Positions 17,994 to 26,841 of a DNA stretch of 64,000 bases are shown one piece after another. Under the pieces are notes generated by a model. That model did no database searches and was not told the origin of the DNA. It saw only the letters and a program-made list of their open reading frames with translations. Positions within the stretch are counted from its first letter, which is position 1; every line of letters starts with the position of its first letter. The position numbers and the translations under genes are program-made. The DNA comes from Aquabacterium sp. Its GTDB lineage: Bacteria > Pseudomonadota > Gammaproteobacteria > Burkholderiales > Burkholderiaceae_C. The stretch is taken from contig JAKLLB010000004.1 of the NCBI GenBank assembly GCA_023150345.1, positions 52,796 through 116,795 of the forward strand, given 5' to 3'.

Positions 17994-18928
17994 ATGAAAT
18001 CCTCGTCAAAACGCAGCGTGCCTGCATCGGCGTCCAGCGTCACTTCCACGCCCAACGGCAGCGGCCGGTGGGGCGTGCCGTGGCCGCAGGGCCAGCCGCC
18101 CAGCACTGGCACACCCAGCGGGCGCAACGCCGCGTCGAGCACAGCGCGTGGGTCCTCGTCCTCGGTGAAGCTGCCCAGCAGCACGCCTCGCACGCCGCGC
18201 AGCGCGCCGCACTGGTCCAGCTGCAGCAGCAGGCGGTCCACGCGGTAGATCTGCTCGCCCACATCCTCCAGGAAGAGGATCGCGCCGTGGGTGCGCAACT
18301 GCCACGGCGTGCCCGCCAGCGCCGCCAGCAGGCTGAGGTTGCCACCCACCAATCGGCCACGTGCCACGCCCGGCATGCGCAACGCCCCTTCGGCTGGTGC
18401 AGCTGCCCAGGTGGTGCCGGCGCGCAGGCCACCTGTGAGCAGTGCAAACAGTGCGGCCTCGTCGGCCTCTCGGCCCGGGCGCAGCAGGTCCGATGCCGGC
18501 ATCGGGGCGTGCAGGGCGGGGCAGTCCAGGCGGTCCAGCAGCGCATGCAGCGCCGTGATGTCGCTGTAGCCGATCAGCAGCTTGCGCGAGCGCTGCAGCA
18601 GCGCGGTGTCGAGGTGCGGCAGCAGCCGGGCGCTGCCGTACCCGCCGCGCAGGCACCACAGCGCGGCCAGCTCGGGGTCGGCCCAGGCGTCATGCAGGTC
18701 GGCCAGGCGGGCCCGGTCGGGCCCGGCCAGGTAGCCCTGGCGCAGATGGCAACCCGGGAGCACCCGGGCGTTCAAGCCATGCGCCGCCAGCAGCGCCGGC
18801 ACCCGTGCCACGAGTCCATCGTCGGCGGGGCCGGCGGGGGCGACGATGCCCACGGTGTCACCTGGGCGCAGGCAGCGATAGGGTGGCCGGGGCCACCTGG
18901 CATGTGGCGGTGCCGCGTCGGGGGTCAT
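17987..18928 (-). CDS. ldcA: LD-carboxypeptidase (S66, muramoyltetrapeptide carboxypeptidase)
   Basis: A 313-residue cytoplasmic serine peptidase. The N-terminal PGDTVGIVAPAGP strand and the nucleophile motif GYSD (Ser122) in LIGYSDITALH are diagnostic of S66. LRGGYGSARLL lies just before the nucleophile as in LdcA. The C-terminal EDVGEQIYRVDRLLLQL region and GVLLGSF carry the expected glutamate. It removes the terminal D-Ala from tetrapeptide stems during recycling. The downstream amidase gene overlaps its 3' end. Length and motifs are normal for the family. Confidence 0.92.
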   Translation of the reverse strand: MTPDAAPPHARWPRPPYRCLRPGDTVGIVAPAGPADDGLVARVPALLAAHGLNARVLPGCHLRQGYLAGPDRARLADLHDAWADPELAALWCLRGGYGSARLLPHLDTALLQRSRKLLIGYSDITALHALLDRLDCPALHAPMPASDLLRPGREADEAALFALLTGGLRAGTTWAAAPAEGALRMPGVARGRLVGGNLSLLAALAGTPWQLRTHGAILFLEDVGEQIYRVDRLLLQLDQCGALRGVRGVLLGSFTEDEDPRAVLDAALRPLGVPVLGGWPCGHGTPHRPLPLGVEVTLDADAGTLRFDEDFMC

Positions 18929-19089
18929 GGGCGTCGATCATAGGCAGACCGGCATCGCTTGCCGTCAACCGATCGTTCGGTGTGCGATGCCTGCCGGCTA
19001 TCGCTGGCATAGCGCAGGTCGTCTTGCGCAGGTGGCGCGTCGGCCGCTATCGTAGAGCCATGCGATTCGCATGACACCAGGAGCAGAAG

Positions 19090-19605
19090 ATGGCCAAGAA
19101 GGGCAAGGGCAAGGCGAACGAGGGATCCGCACAGGCAATCGACATCGGCATGAGCGCGAACGACCGCGCGGCGATCGCGACCGGTCTGGCCCGCGTGCTG
19201 GCCGACACCTACACCCTCTACCTCACGACGCACAACTTCCACTGGAACGTGACCGGGCCGCAATTCAACTCACTGCACGCCATGTTCATGGTGCAGTACA
19301 CCGAGCTGTGGAACGCGGTCGACCCGATCGCAGAGCGCATCCGGTCGCTGGGGCATGTGGCGCCAGGCAGCTATGGCGAGTTCGGGCGGCTGGCCTCGGT
19401 GCCGGATGCGCCAGGCGTACCGCCGAAGGCGATGGAGATGGTGCGCATCCTCGTTCAGGGCCACGAGACCGTGGCGCGCACCGCGCGCAGCCTCTTCCCG
19501 GCCGTCGCCAAGGCCGATGATCAGCCCACTGCCGATCTGCTCACGCAGCGCCTGACGGTGCACGAGCAGACCGCGTGGATGCTGCGCTCACTGCTCGAGG
19601 AGTAG
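19090..19605 (+). CDS. dps: Dps family DNA-binding ferroxidase
   Basis: A 171-residue four-helix ferritin-like protein. The Dps signature is clear: [16 protein letters not shown] with the ferroxidase histidine, then [26 protein letters not shown] with the aspartate and glutamate ligands contributed by the neighbouring subunit. The N-terminal tail [12 protein letters not shown] is lysine-rich, as in Dps proteins that bind DNA through a disordered tail. Dps oxidises Fe(II) with hydrogen peroxide and stores iron, protecting DNA. AGGAG lies 7 bases before the ATG. It stands alone between divergent and convergent genes; a stress-regulated promoter is expected but I could not identify one. Confidence 0.95.
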   Translation: MAKKGKGKANEGSAQAIDIGMSANDRAAIATGLARVLADTYTLYLTTHNFHWNVTGPQFNSLHAMFMVQYTELWNAVDPIAERIRSLGHVAPGSYGEFGRLASVPDAPGVPPKAMEMVRILVQGHETVARTARSLFPAVAKADDQPTADLLTQRLTVHEQTAWMLRSLLEE

Positions 19606-19629
19606 CGAGCAAACGCAACGGACTGCGGT

Positions 19630-20121
19630 TCAGCCCGCCGACGCCGGCTGAGCTGGCGCGGCAGCCGCCTCGCCCTGGCCGCTGGCCTGGACGATGGCTG
19701 CCTTGATGCGCGGGTAGGTGCCGCAGCGACAGATGTTGCCGCTCATCGCCTGTTCGATCTGCGCCTCGGTGGGGCGCGGCGTGTGGGCGAGCAGTGCTGC
19801 AGCGCTCATGATCTGCCCGCTCTGGCAGTAGCCGCACTGCACCACATCGGCATCGACCCAGGCCTGGCGCAAGGCCTGGGCCTGCGGGCCTTGCAGCCCT
19901 TCGATGGTGGTGACGGCCTTGCCCAGGGCGGCCGACAGCGGCGTGGTGCACGAGCGCACGGCTTGCCCGTCCAGATGCACGGTGCAGGCACCGCACAGCG
20001 CCATGCCACAGCCGAACTTGGTGCCGGTGAGCTGCAATTCGCCGCGCAGCACCCACAGCAGCGGTGTATCGGGCTCGGCCTTGACCTCGAGGGTGCGGCC
20101 ATTGACTTGCAGGGTGGTCAT
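19630..20121 (-). CDS. (2Fe-2S)-binding small subunit of a molybdenum hydroxylase (IorA-like)
   Basis: A 163-residue iron-sulfur subunit. The plant-type cluster is formed by cysteines in [20 protein letters not shown] and a fourth further on, and the second cluster by [10 protein letters not shown] and CRCGTYPRI. This is the layout of the small subunit of xanthine-oxidase family enzymes. The absence of a separate FAD subunit and the periplasmic partner gene match isoquinoline 1-oxidoreductase (IorAB) and membrane-linked aldehyde dehydrogenases. It precedes the large subunit gene by 54 bases on the minus strand... transcription runs from the large to the small subunit. The C-terminal tail is Ala-rich. 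Confidence 0.9.
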   Translation of the reverse strand: MTTLQVNGRTLEVKAEPDTPLLWVLRGELQLTGTKFGCGMALCGACTVHLDGQAVRSCTTPLSAALGKAVTTIEGLQGPQAQALRQAWVDADVVQCGYCQSGQIMSAAALLAHTPRPTEAQIEQAMSGNICRCGTYPRIKAAIVQASGQGEAAAAPAQPASAG

Positions 20122-20175
20122 CGTGGTATTCGAATCAGGGTAGGCCAGGGGCGGCGATACGGATGGTGTGGCCGA

Positions 20176-22452
20176 TCAGGCCAGTCGCAACGGAAGGCTG
20201 CGCAGGCGCTGCCCGGTCAATGCGAACAGGGCATTGGCCACCGCCGGCGCCACCGGGGGCGTGCCAGGTTCGCCCACTCCCTCGGGCGGCTCGAGGTTCT
20301 GCATCAACACGGTCTCGATCTTCGGGCACTCGTGCATGCGTGGCACCGGGTAGTCGTTGAAGTTCGATTGCTCCACACGCCCGTCGCGCAGCGTGATTTC
20401 GCCGTGCAGCGCCGCGCCCAGGCCGTAGACGATCGCACTCTCCATCTGCTGGCGCACGCCGGCCGGATTGACGACCAGCCCGCAATCGATGGCCGCCACG
20501 ATGCGGTGCACGCGGATGGACTTGTCGGCAGGCGACACCGACACCTCGGCCACCTGAGCGACGATGCTGCCGAAGGACTGGTGCAGTGCGAGGCCGCGTG
20601 CGCGCGGGGCACCATCGGCAGCCGGTTGAGGCGGCTGGCCCCAACCTGCTGCGCGTGCCACGGCTTCGAGCACCGCGCGGTGCCGCGGATGGCGCTGCAA
20701 CAGTGCCAGCCGGTACGCCAGGGGGTCCTGGCCCGCCGCATGCGCGCACTCGTCGAGGAAGCACTCCTTGAAGAAGGCCTGGTGCGAGTGCCCGACCGCG
20801 CGCCAGAAGCCCACGCCGACCGGCAGGTCGACGATGACATGGCCGACTCGCACCGCAGGCCATTCATAGGGCTGGTCGAACGCCCCTTCGGCGGTGGTCT
20901 TGTCCGGTCCGGCGGCGGGCAGGCCCCATTGGCGAGCCAGGTACTGCTGCACGATCGATGGGCCGGCGGACGTGGCACGCCAGGCCACGATGCGACCTTG
21001 CGCATCGAGCCCGGCCTCGTAGCGGGCCACGCAGGGTGGGCGGTACAGGTCGTGCTGCATGTCCTGCTCGCGCGACCAGAAGGTCTGCACCGGTTGTCCA
21101 GGCAGTTCGCGGGCGACGGCCGCGGCCTGGGCCACGTGTTCGACCTCCAGCCGCCGGCCAAAGCCGCCGCCCAGCAGCGTGACGTTCACTGTCACCCGCT
21201 CCGTGGGCAGACCCAGCGCCTGGGCTGCGGCTGCGCGCGCGATGTCGGGCACCTGGGTTGGCGCCCACACCGTCGCCTGCCCGTCCTTGAGCAACACGGT
21301 GCAGTTCATCGGCTCCATGGTGGCGTGGGCCAACAGCGGCGCCCGGTACTCGGCCTTGAGCGTGCGAGCCGCGCCTTGCAGTGCGCCGCGCACGTCGCCG
21401 CGCGATTGATAGCCGAAGCCGTCGTCGCCATCGAGCGCCTGTGCGAGCCGCTGCATCAGGCCCGCACTGGACAGGCCAGCCGCCGGGCCAGGTGTCCAAT
21501 CGACGCTCACCTTGCGGGCCGCCTGCATGGCATGCCAAGGGGTGTCGGCCACCACGGCCACTGCGCCGCTGCCGCCGCGCGTGCCCGCCACCGCCAGAAC
21601 CTTGGCCACGCCCGGCATCGCCGCGGCCGCGGCACCGTCGTGGCGGGCCACCTGCCCGCCCAGCGTGGGGCTCATCACCAGGCTGGCATAGCGCAGGCCC
21701 GGCGGCAGCACGTCGATGCCGAAGCGGGCACTGCCGTCGATCTTGACGGGCGTATCGATGCGTCGGGTCGCCTTGCCGATCAGCGTGAACTGGGCGGGTT
21801 TCTTCAGCACCGTGCGCGTGGGGATCAGCTCCCGCGATGCGCGCTCGGCCAGTTCGCCGTAGCGCAGCGAGCGACCGCTGTCGAGGTGGTGCACCACTCC
21901 CGACCGCACCGTGACCGCACCCACCGGCACCTTCCAGGTTTGCGCCGCTGCGCTGACCAGCATCGCCCGCGCGGACGAGCCGGCCTGGCGCATGGGCATC
22001 CACAGGTCCTTGACGCTCGACGAACCGCCGGTGGCCATGACGCCCACTTCCCGCATGGTCTTGGCAGTCATCCAGCCGAGGAAGTGCTTCAACGTGCCGT
22101 CGTCGTCGGGATGGAACGGCAGGCCATCGACGACCATGGCCAGGTTGTTGTAGATGCGGTCGACCGGCGCGGGCTCGGTGCGCACCTTGGACCAGTCGGC
22201 ATCGAGCTCATCGGCGAGCACCATGGCCAGTGCGGTGCTCACGCCCTGGCCCATCTCGCTCTTGGCCAGCAGTACGGTGACGCGGTCATCGCTGCCGATG
22301 CGCACCCAGCCATTGAACGTGTGCTCACCGGGCACTGCCGCTGCGGGATTTTCGGTGAGCAGTCGCTGCCGTGGCGGCATCACCGACCAGCCAACGACGA
22401 GCGCACCGCCGACCCCGGCGCTGCCCAGCACGAACGCGCGGCGGCTCACCAT
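20176..22452 (-). CDS. Molybdopterin cytosine dinucleotide-binding large subunit (IorB-like, TAT-exported)
   Basis: A 758-residue catalytic subunit. The N-terminus has a twin-arginine motif S3-R-R-x-F7 followed by a hydrophobic stretch, so the folded enzyme is probably exported with its small subunit. Molybdopterin-binding landmarks include LAKSEMGQGVSTALAMVLADELD, the GGGFGRRLEVE loop and GVGFWRAVGHSHQAFFKECFLDE. The C-terminal GVGEPGTPPVAPAVANALF contains the catalytic glutamate region. It oxidises an aldehyde or N-heterocycle and passes electrons through the Fe-S subunit to a cytochrome. I chose ATG 22452 because the TAT motif begins there, although the frame is open further upstream. No maturation gene is adjacent. 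Confidence 0.9.
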   Translation of the reverse strand: MVSRRAFVLGSAGVGGALVVGWSVMPPRQRLLTENPAAAVPGEHTFNGWVRIGSDDRVTVLLAKSEMGQGVSTALAMVLADELDADWSKVRTEPAPVDRIYNNLAMVVDGLPFHPDDDGTLKHFLGWMTAKTMREVGVMATGGSSSVKDLWMPMRQAGSSARAMLVSAAAQTWKVPVGAVTVRSGVVHHLDSGRSLRYGELAERASRELIPTRTVLKKPAQFTLIGKATRRIDTPVKIDGSARFGIDVLPPGLRYASLVMSPTLGGQVARHDGAAAAAMPGVAKVLAVAGTRGGSGAVAVVADTPWHAMQAARKVSVDWTPGPAAGLSSAGLMQRLAQALDGDDGFGYQSRGDVRGALQGAARTLKAEYRAPLLAHATMEPMNCTVLLKDGQATVWAPTQVPDIARAAAAQALGLPTERVTVNVTLLGGGFGRRLEVEHVAQAAAVARELPGQPVQTFWSREQDMQHDLYRPPCVARYEAGLDAQGRIVAWRATSAGPSIVQQYLARQWGLPAAGPDKTTAEGAFDQPYEWPAVRVGHVIVDLPVGVGFWRAVGHSHQAFFKECFLDECAHAAGQDPLAYRLALLQRHPRHRAVLEAVARAAGWGQPPQPAADGAPRARGLALHQSFGSIVAQVAEVSVSPADKSIRVHRIVAAIDCGLVVNPAGVRQQMESAIVYGLGAALHGEITLRDGRVEQSNFNDYPVPRMHECPKIETVLMQNLEPPEGVGEPGTPPVAPAVANALFALTGQRLRSLPLRLA

Positions 22453-22694
22453 GGGCGTGCTCCGAGGGGTGCGCGGGGATCTGATGGGGCAGGTGTCGTC
22501 ATCATGTCGGGAGGCAGGTCGGCGCCGCAGGTCGAAGGCGCCTGCACGCGGGGGACTGCGAGCATAACCGCGCCCCGCGCGAACGCACTGGAGCGCTCCC
22601 ACCAATCCCGCGACGCCCCGCGGGTGGTGCCCGCGATGCGGCCGTGGAATGATGCGCACCGACCGCGTCTCGCACGCACTGAGCCAGGCCGACC

Positions 22695-23381
22695 ATGCTG
22701 CCCGACAACGCCCCGACCGCCCGAGAACCCGCGCTGCTGACGCTCGACCAGTTGCAGCACCTCTGGGATGTCGACTGGCAGGCACTGCGTGCCCGCGGCG
22801 ATGGCCATGCCTTGCGCGATGCGCTGCTGGCCTGCCACGAAGAGCCCCAACGCCACTACCACACGCTGCGCCACCTGGCGGAGTGCCTGGCCTGGCTGGG
22901 TGAGTTGCGCGCCTGCGCTTCGCGGCCCGAGGTGCTGGCCATGGCGCTGTGGTTTCACGATGCGGTTTATGACCCCCAGCGAGCCGACAACGAGCAGCGC
23001 AGCGCCGACTGGGCCCGTGACGCGCTGCTGGCGCATGCGGTGGCTCCGGCCACTGCCCGGCGCGTGCACGACCTCGTGCTGGCCACCCGACACGATGCAC
23101 CTGCGGCCGATACCCCAGGCGGGCCTGACCCCGACCGCGACCTGCTGCTCGACATCGACCTGTCCATCCTCGGTGCCGACCCGGCGCGCTTCGCCGAGTA
23201 CGGACGGGAGATCCGCGCCGAATATGCCTTCGTGCCGCGCTGGATCTATCGCCGCAAGCGCCGCACCGTGCTGGCCGGTTTCGCGGCGCGCGTACCCCTT
23301 TATGCCACCGCGCCGTTGCGCGCGCGGCTGGAGGCGCAGGCCCATCGCAACCTGGCACAAGCGCTCGGCGGAACGGTGTAA
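22695..23381 (+). CDS. Predicted HD-domain metal-dependent phosphohydrolase
   Basis: A 228-residue cytoplasmic protein. The HD motif is in ALWFHDAVYDP, preceded by a histidine in HYHTLRHLAECL, and the following NEQRSADWARDALL helix is typical of a COG4339-like HD family. LLDIDLSILGADPARFAEYGREIRAEYAFVP supplies a downstream acidic motif, followed by a R-R-K-R patch. Family members are thought to hydrolyse nucleotides or other phosphoesters but have no agreed substrate. It is divergent from the IorB-like gene (242 bases between starts) and ends only 3 bases before the open frame of the copper-binding protein. Confidence 0.8.
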   Translation: MLPDNAPTAREPALLTLDQLQHLWDVDWQALRARGDGHALRDALLACHEEPQRHYHTLRHLAECLAWLGELRACASRPEVLAMALWFHDAVYDPQRADNEQRSADWARDALLAHAVAPATARRVHDLVLATRHDAPAADTPGGPDPDRDLLLDIDLSILGADPARFAEYGREIRAEYAFVPRWIYRRKRRTVLAGFAARVPLYATAPLRARLEAQAHRNLAQALGGTV

Positions 23382-23417
23382 GCTATGCGGGTTTTCCCGG
23401 ACTCAGGCCCTGAAGCC

Positions 23418-23783
23418 ATGACACACAGCCTTGCAAACGCCCCGCTGGCCGCCCTGGCCATGGCGGCGGTACTGCTCACCGCGGCGCCCGATGCCGCACG
23501 GGCCACCGATGCCCATGCCCACGCCGAACACCCAGCCGCCGCGGCCAGCGCACCGGCGGCGGTGCCGATCGACGGGGTGGTGCGCAAGGTGGACAAGGGT
23601 GCAGGCAAGCTGACGATCTGGCATGGCGACGTGCCGCAACTGCAGATGGGGCCGATGACCATGGCCTTTCGGGTCAAGGAAGCCGTCTGGCTCGACCAGT
23701 TCAAGGTCGGCGACAAGGTGCGCTTTCAGTACCAGCGCAGTTCGGGCGGCCTGACCATCACCGCGATCGAGGCCGTGCGCTGA
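23418..23783 (+). CDS. CusF-like periplasmic copper-binding protein
   Basis: About 121 residues after the ATG at 23418; an in-frame ATG at 23385 is also possible. A signal peptide (LAALAMAAVLLTAAPDAARA) leads to a His/Ala-rich linker. The CusF OB-fold core follows: GVVRKVDKGAGKLTIWHGDVPQLQMGPMTMAF, with the tryptophan, histidine and M-x-x-M-x-M residues expected to bind Cu(I). In other bacteria CusF hands copper to the CusCBA efflux pump; no such pump is in the window. A CopA ATPase and CopZ-like protein lie 38 kb away. It probably buffers periplasmic copper. Confidence 0.85.
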   Translation: MTHSLANAPLAALAMAAVLLTAAPDAARATDAHAHAEHPAAAASAPAAVPIDGVVRKVDKGAGKLTIWHGDVPQLQMGPMTMAFRVKEAVWLDQFKVGDKVRFQYQRSSGGLTITAIEAVR

Positions 23784-23788
23784 CGCAC

Positions 23789-23807
23789 GCGGGCCGCTTC
23801 GGCCCGC
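23789..23807. terminator. GC-rich hairpin after the CusF-like gene
   Basis: A perfect 7-bp inverted repeat, GCGGGCC and GGCCCGC, flanks a GCTTC loop, starting 6 bases after the stop codon of the copper-binding gene. It could act as a transcription terminator. There is no T-run after it, so intrinsic activity is uncertain. Confidence 0.45.
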
Positions 23808-23978
23808 CGCTGCTGTGCCAGTCCCGATGGCGCGCCCGCTGCGAGGCATGACCATCGGCACATGGGGCCGCACTGCATGCACCGCGCCGAGGGTTGCGCT
23901 CCTATACTGGGCTCGCATCCAGCGGGCGTGCGCCGCGCGGTCGCCGGCACCCCGGTGGGTGCGCTGCGGAGGTGCGCC

Positions 23979-24473
23979 ATGAAGGCCGTGCGAGTGGAAC
24001 TGCTGCAGCAGATGCCGCTGTTTGGCGCCATCCGCGACGACGCGTTGGCCGCACTGTTGGAGCCGGCCATCGAGACCTGCGTCGAACGCGGCCAGTACTT
24101 CTTCCGTGAGGGCGAGCCTGCCCAAGCCATGTATGTGCTCGAAAGCGGCCGCGTCAGCGTGTTGCGGCTGTGGCAGGGGCGCGAGCTGGTACTGGGTACG
24201 CTGGGCGTGGGGCAGTGCTTCGGCGAGATGGCCTTGCTCGACCTGGCGCCACGCAGCGCATCGGTGCGAGCCGATGTCGATTGCGCCGCGATCGAACTGC
24301 GTCCCGAACACTTGCTGGCGTTGTTCGAGCGCGATGCCGAGCAGTTCGCGCTCATCCAGATGAACCTCGCGCGCGAGATGAGCCGGCGCCTGCGCATCAC
24401 CGACGACCTGCTGTTTCGCGCCCGCATGGGCGAGCCGGCCGACGCCCCGCCACTGGACTGCCGGGCGGCGTGA
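23979..24473 (+). CDS. Stand-alone cyclic nucleotide-binding domain protein
   Basis: A 164-residue protein that is almost entirely one cNMP-binding beta-barrel: LFGAIRDDALAALL, the R-E-G-E-P turn, YVLESGRVSVLR, and the phosphate-binding cassette region GQCFGEMALLDLAPRSASVRA, where the arginine after the S is in place. After the C-helix (ALIQMNLAREMSRRLRI) only about 20 residues remain, so the helix-turn-helix of Crp/Fnr regulators and any enzymatic domain are missing. It may act through protein partners. The ATG at 23979 has GGAGGT 6 bases upstream; the frame is open from 23862. A TATACT at 23903-23908 could be its -10 box. Confidence 0.82.
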   Translation: MKAVRVELLQQMPLFGAIRDDALAALLEPAIETCVERGQYFFREGEPAQAMYVLESGRVSVLRLWQGRELVLGTLGVGQCFGEMALLDLAPRSASVRADVDCAAIELRPEHLLALFERDAEQFALIQMNLAREMSRRLRITDDLLFRARMGEPADAPPLDCRAA

Positions 24474-24541
24474 TCAAGGAGCCGGCTGCGCGATTCGCGC
24501 TCGGGAGCGGCCCGGCGCACAGACCGCAAGACCCTGCACCC

Positions 24542-25456
24542 TCACGCGCGCATCAGCGTGCTCTTGCCGAACAGGCTCTCGATCAGGTCCACCGCCAGCA
24601 GCGCCGTCTTGTTGCGCACATCCAGCGCCGGATTCAGCTCCATCACGTCCAGCGAACCCAGGCGGCCGGTGTCGGCGATCATCTCCATGCACAGCTGCGC
24701 TTCTCGGTAGCTGGGGCCGCCCATCACCGTGGTGCCCACGCCGGGCGCGATCTCGGGGTCGAGGAAGTCGACGTCGAAGCTCACGTGCAGGTGGGTGTTG
24801 GCGTCCAGCGTGGCCAGCGCCAGCTCCATCGCGTGCCGCATGCCCATCTCGTCGATGTAGCGCATGTCGAACACCTCGAGGCCGACTTCATGCACGAAGC
24901 GCTTCTCGCCGGCGTCGACCGAGCGGATGCCGATCTGGCGGATCCACTTCGGGTTGAGGGCGGGCACCTGGCCGCCGATCTCGATGAGTTCGCGCGGCCC
25001 GTGGCCGCACAGGCAGGCCACCGGCATGCCGTGGATGTTGCCGCTGGGCGTGAGCACGTTGGTGTTGAAGTCGGCATGGGCATCGAGCCACAGCACACGC
25101 AGCTTCTTTCCCGCCTCGCGGCAGTGGCGCGCCACCGCGCTGATGGAGCCCAGCCCCAGGCAGTGGTCACCCCCCAGCAGGATGGGCAGGCGTTGCGCCG
25201 CAAGCTCGGCGTGCACCGCCTCGTGCACCGCACGGTTCCAGGCCACCACCTCGCGCAGGTGCCGGTAGCCATCCACCGGCGGCAGCCACGGATTGGCCGG
25301 CCCGGCCAGGTTGCCACGGTCGATCACCTCCAGGCCGTGGCCCTCGAGGGTGGACTGGATGTTGGCCACCCGCAGGGCTTCTGGCCCCATGCTGGCGCCG
25401 CGGCTGCCCGCACCGATGTCGGTGGGGGCGCCGATCAGGGAGACGCGCGTGTTCAT
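24542..25456 (-). CDS. rocF: Arginase
   Basis: A 304-residue ureohydrolase of standard length. Mn-binding motifs are GGDH (His98), DAHAD (Asp125, His127, Asp129) and SFDVDFLDP. The substrate loop TPSGNIHGMP and GGPSYREAQ also fit arginase rather than agmatinase. It hydrolyses L-arginine to ornithine and urea. The start at 25456 gives MNTRVSLIG; an in-frame ATG at 25465 adds MRA. It faces the cNMP-domain gene convergently and is divergent from the lipoprotein gene at 25649. No ornithine catabolic genes lie next to it. Confidence 0.92.
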   Translation of the reverse strand: MNTRVSLIGAPTDIGAGSRGASMGPEALRVANIQSTLEGHGLEVIDRGNLAGPANPWLPPVDGYRHLREVVAWNRAVHEAVHAELAAQRLPILLGGDHCLGLGSISAVARHCREAGKKLRVLWLDAHADFNTNVLTPSGNIHGMPVACLCGHGPRELIEIGGQVPALNPKWIRQIGIRSVDAGEKRFVHEVGLEVFDMRYIDEMGMRHAMELALATLDANTHLHVSFDVDFLDPEIAPGVGTTVMGGPSYREAQLCMEMIADTGRLGSLDVMELNPALDVRNKTALLAVDLIESLFGKSTLMRA

Positions 25457-25648
25457 GGCGCGCATTGTCGCGGCGCTTCGGGTGTCGATGCTGCTGGTTT
25501 GCCCGGCCGCGGGGCGCAGATTGTGCGGCCGCGTACGGGGGGGTGCGATCGAAAGATCGAATTGGGGATGGCCTGCCGCTGTACATGCGCGTAGCCTCTC
25601 GCGCGCAGCCCGGCGCGGCGCTCGGCTGCAAGCCATACCGGGGGCAGC

Positions 25649-26590
25649 ATGAACGCCACTGCCGGACATGACGCGTACGCCAATTCACTGTGTCGACAGC
25701 GCGTCGCTGCGCTGTTGCGGGTACCGATCCTGGCGGTCGCGCTGGGCGCCTGCAGCGGCCCAGGTGCAGACCCCAGCGCCGCACCGGAGTCGACGGCCTA
25801 CTCGCGGCCCAGGCCGGTCACGCTGGTGGGCTACGACGACGACGCGATGGAGCCCTTTCTCACCCGCGACGGCCGCGTGCTGCTGTTCAACAACTCGAAC
25901 GACCCCGCAGCGCAGACCGATCTGCATTGGGCCGAACGCATCGACGACACCACCTTTGCCTGGCGCGGGCGGCTGCAGGGTGTGAACACCGACGCGCTCG
26001 AAGGCGTGCCCAGCACCGACAACCAGGGCCAGCTGTACTTCGTGTCACCGCGCGAATACGCCAGCACGCGGGCCACGGTATACCGAGGCCGACTGCACGG
26101 CGGTCGCGTGGAGTCACTGCAGCGCCTGGACAGCCTGTCCAGCAGTGGCCTGGCCATGGTCGTGTTCGACGCCGAGGTCAGCGCCGATGGCCAATGGCTG
26201 GCCCTGTCGGAAGGGCGCTTCGTCGGCGCCGGTGCACCCATCACGGCCGATCTGCTGATCGCACGCAGGCAGGGTGCCGAGTTCCAGCGCCTGCCGGCCT
26301 CATCGCACTGGCTGGCGGCGATCAACACCGGTGCCCTGGAGTACGCCGCCTGCTGGTCGAACGACCGGCGGACGCTGCTGTTCACCCGCGCCGGCGACTC
26401 CTCCAACGGCGGCGCCCCATCGATCTGGATCACCCACCGCGGCTCCGATGACCAACCATTCCAACCGCCGCTGCGCCTGTCACGACTCGATGGCTTCGTC
26501 GAGGCACCGGCACTGTCACCCGACGAGCGCCTGCTGTACTACCACCGACGCGACGGCCAACGCTGGCGGATACACGTGGCCGAGCGCTGA
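25649..26590 (+). CDS. PD40/TolB-like beta-propeller lipoprotein
   Basis: A 313-residue protein with an N-terminal hydrophobic stretch ending LGAC (Cys35), a likely lipobox. The rest shows several WD40-like PD40 blades: DDDAMEPFLTRDGRVLLFNNS, TDNQGQLYFVSPREY, DAEVSADGQWLALSEG and APALSPDERLLYYHRRDG. Such propellers usually serve as periplasmic binding scaffolds. No enzymatic motif is seen. It has no obvious operon partner; the downstream A/T-richer patch begins right after its stop. Function unknown. Confidence 0.75.
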   Translation: MNATAGHDAYANSLCRQRVAALLRVPILAVALGACSGPGADPSAAPESTAYSRPRPVTLVGYDDDAMEPFLTRDGRVLLFNNSNDPAAQTDLHWAERIDDTTFAWRGRLQGVNTDALEGVPSTDNQGQLYFVSPREYASTRATVYRGRLHGGRVESLQRLDSLSSSGLAMVVFDAEVSADGQWLALSEGRFVGAGAPITADLLIARRQGAEFQRLPASSHWLAAINTGALEYAACWSNDRRTLLFTRAGDSSNGGAPSIWITHRGSDDQPFQPPLRLSRLDGFVEAPALSPDERLLYYHRRDGQRWRIHVAER

Positions 26591-26841
26591 ACAGCAGACG
26601 CACGTGTTGGATCGTTCGGCCTGGAACGCATCATTGCATCCTTAGCAATTGGGGTTGACCTGGCGGCACCCGGACATGCACAGTTCGCCCGTTGCTAACG
26701 CGGTAGTGATATGGTTGTCTCGACTCGAGTGGAGTGCCACAGGTGAGTCGGGCTCGCGGCAGAGGTTGCCCCGCCGTTGGTGTTCGGTGCCCCGGCATCG
26801 AAGGCTGTCGCCAGAGCGATCACACCATCCAGACTGGATTC

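Noticed and set aside
19783-22740. A 985-codon plus-strand open frame opposite the molybdenum hydroxylase genes.
   Set aside because: It has no recognisable motifs and lies wholly antisense to two well-supported genes; GC-rich codon bias explains it.
26690-26730. An integron-like core site near TTGCTAACG.
   Set aside because: The consensus is not complete, no complementary half-site was found and there is no integrase gene.
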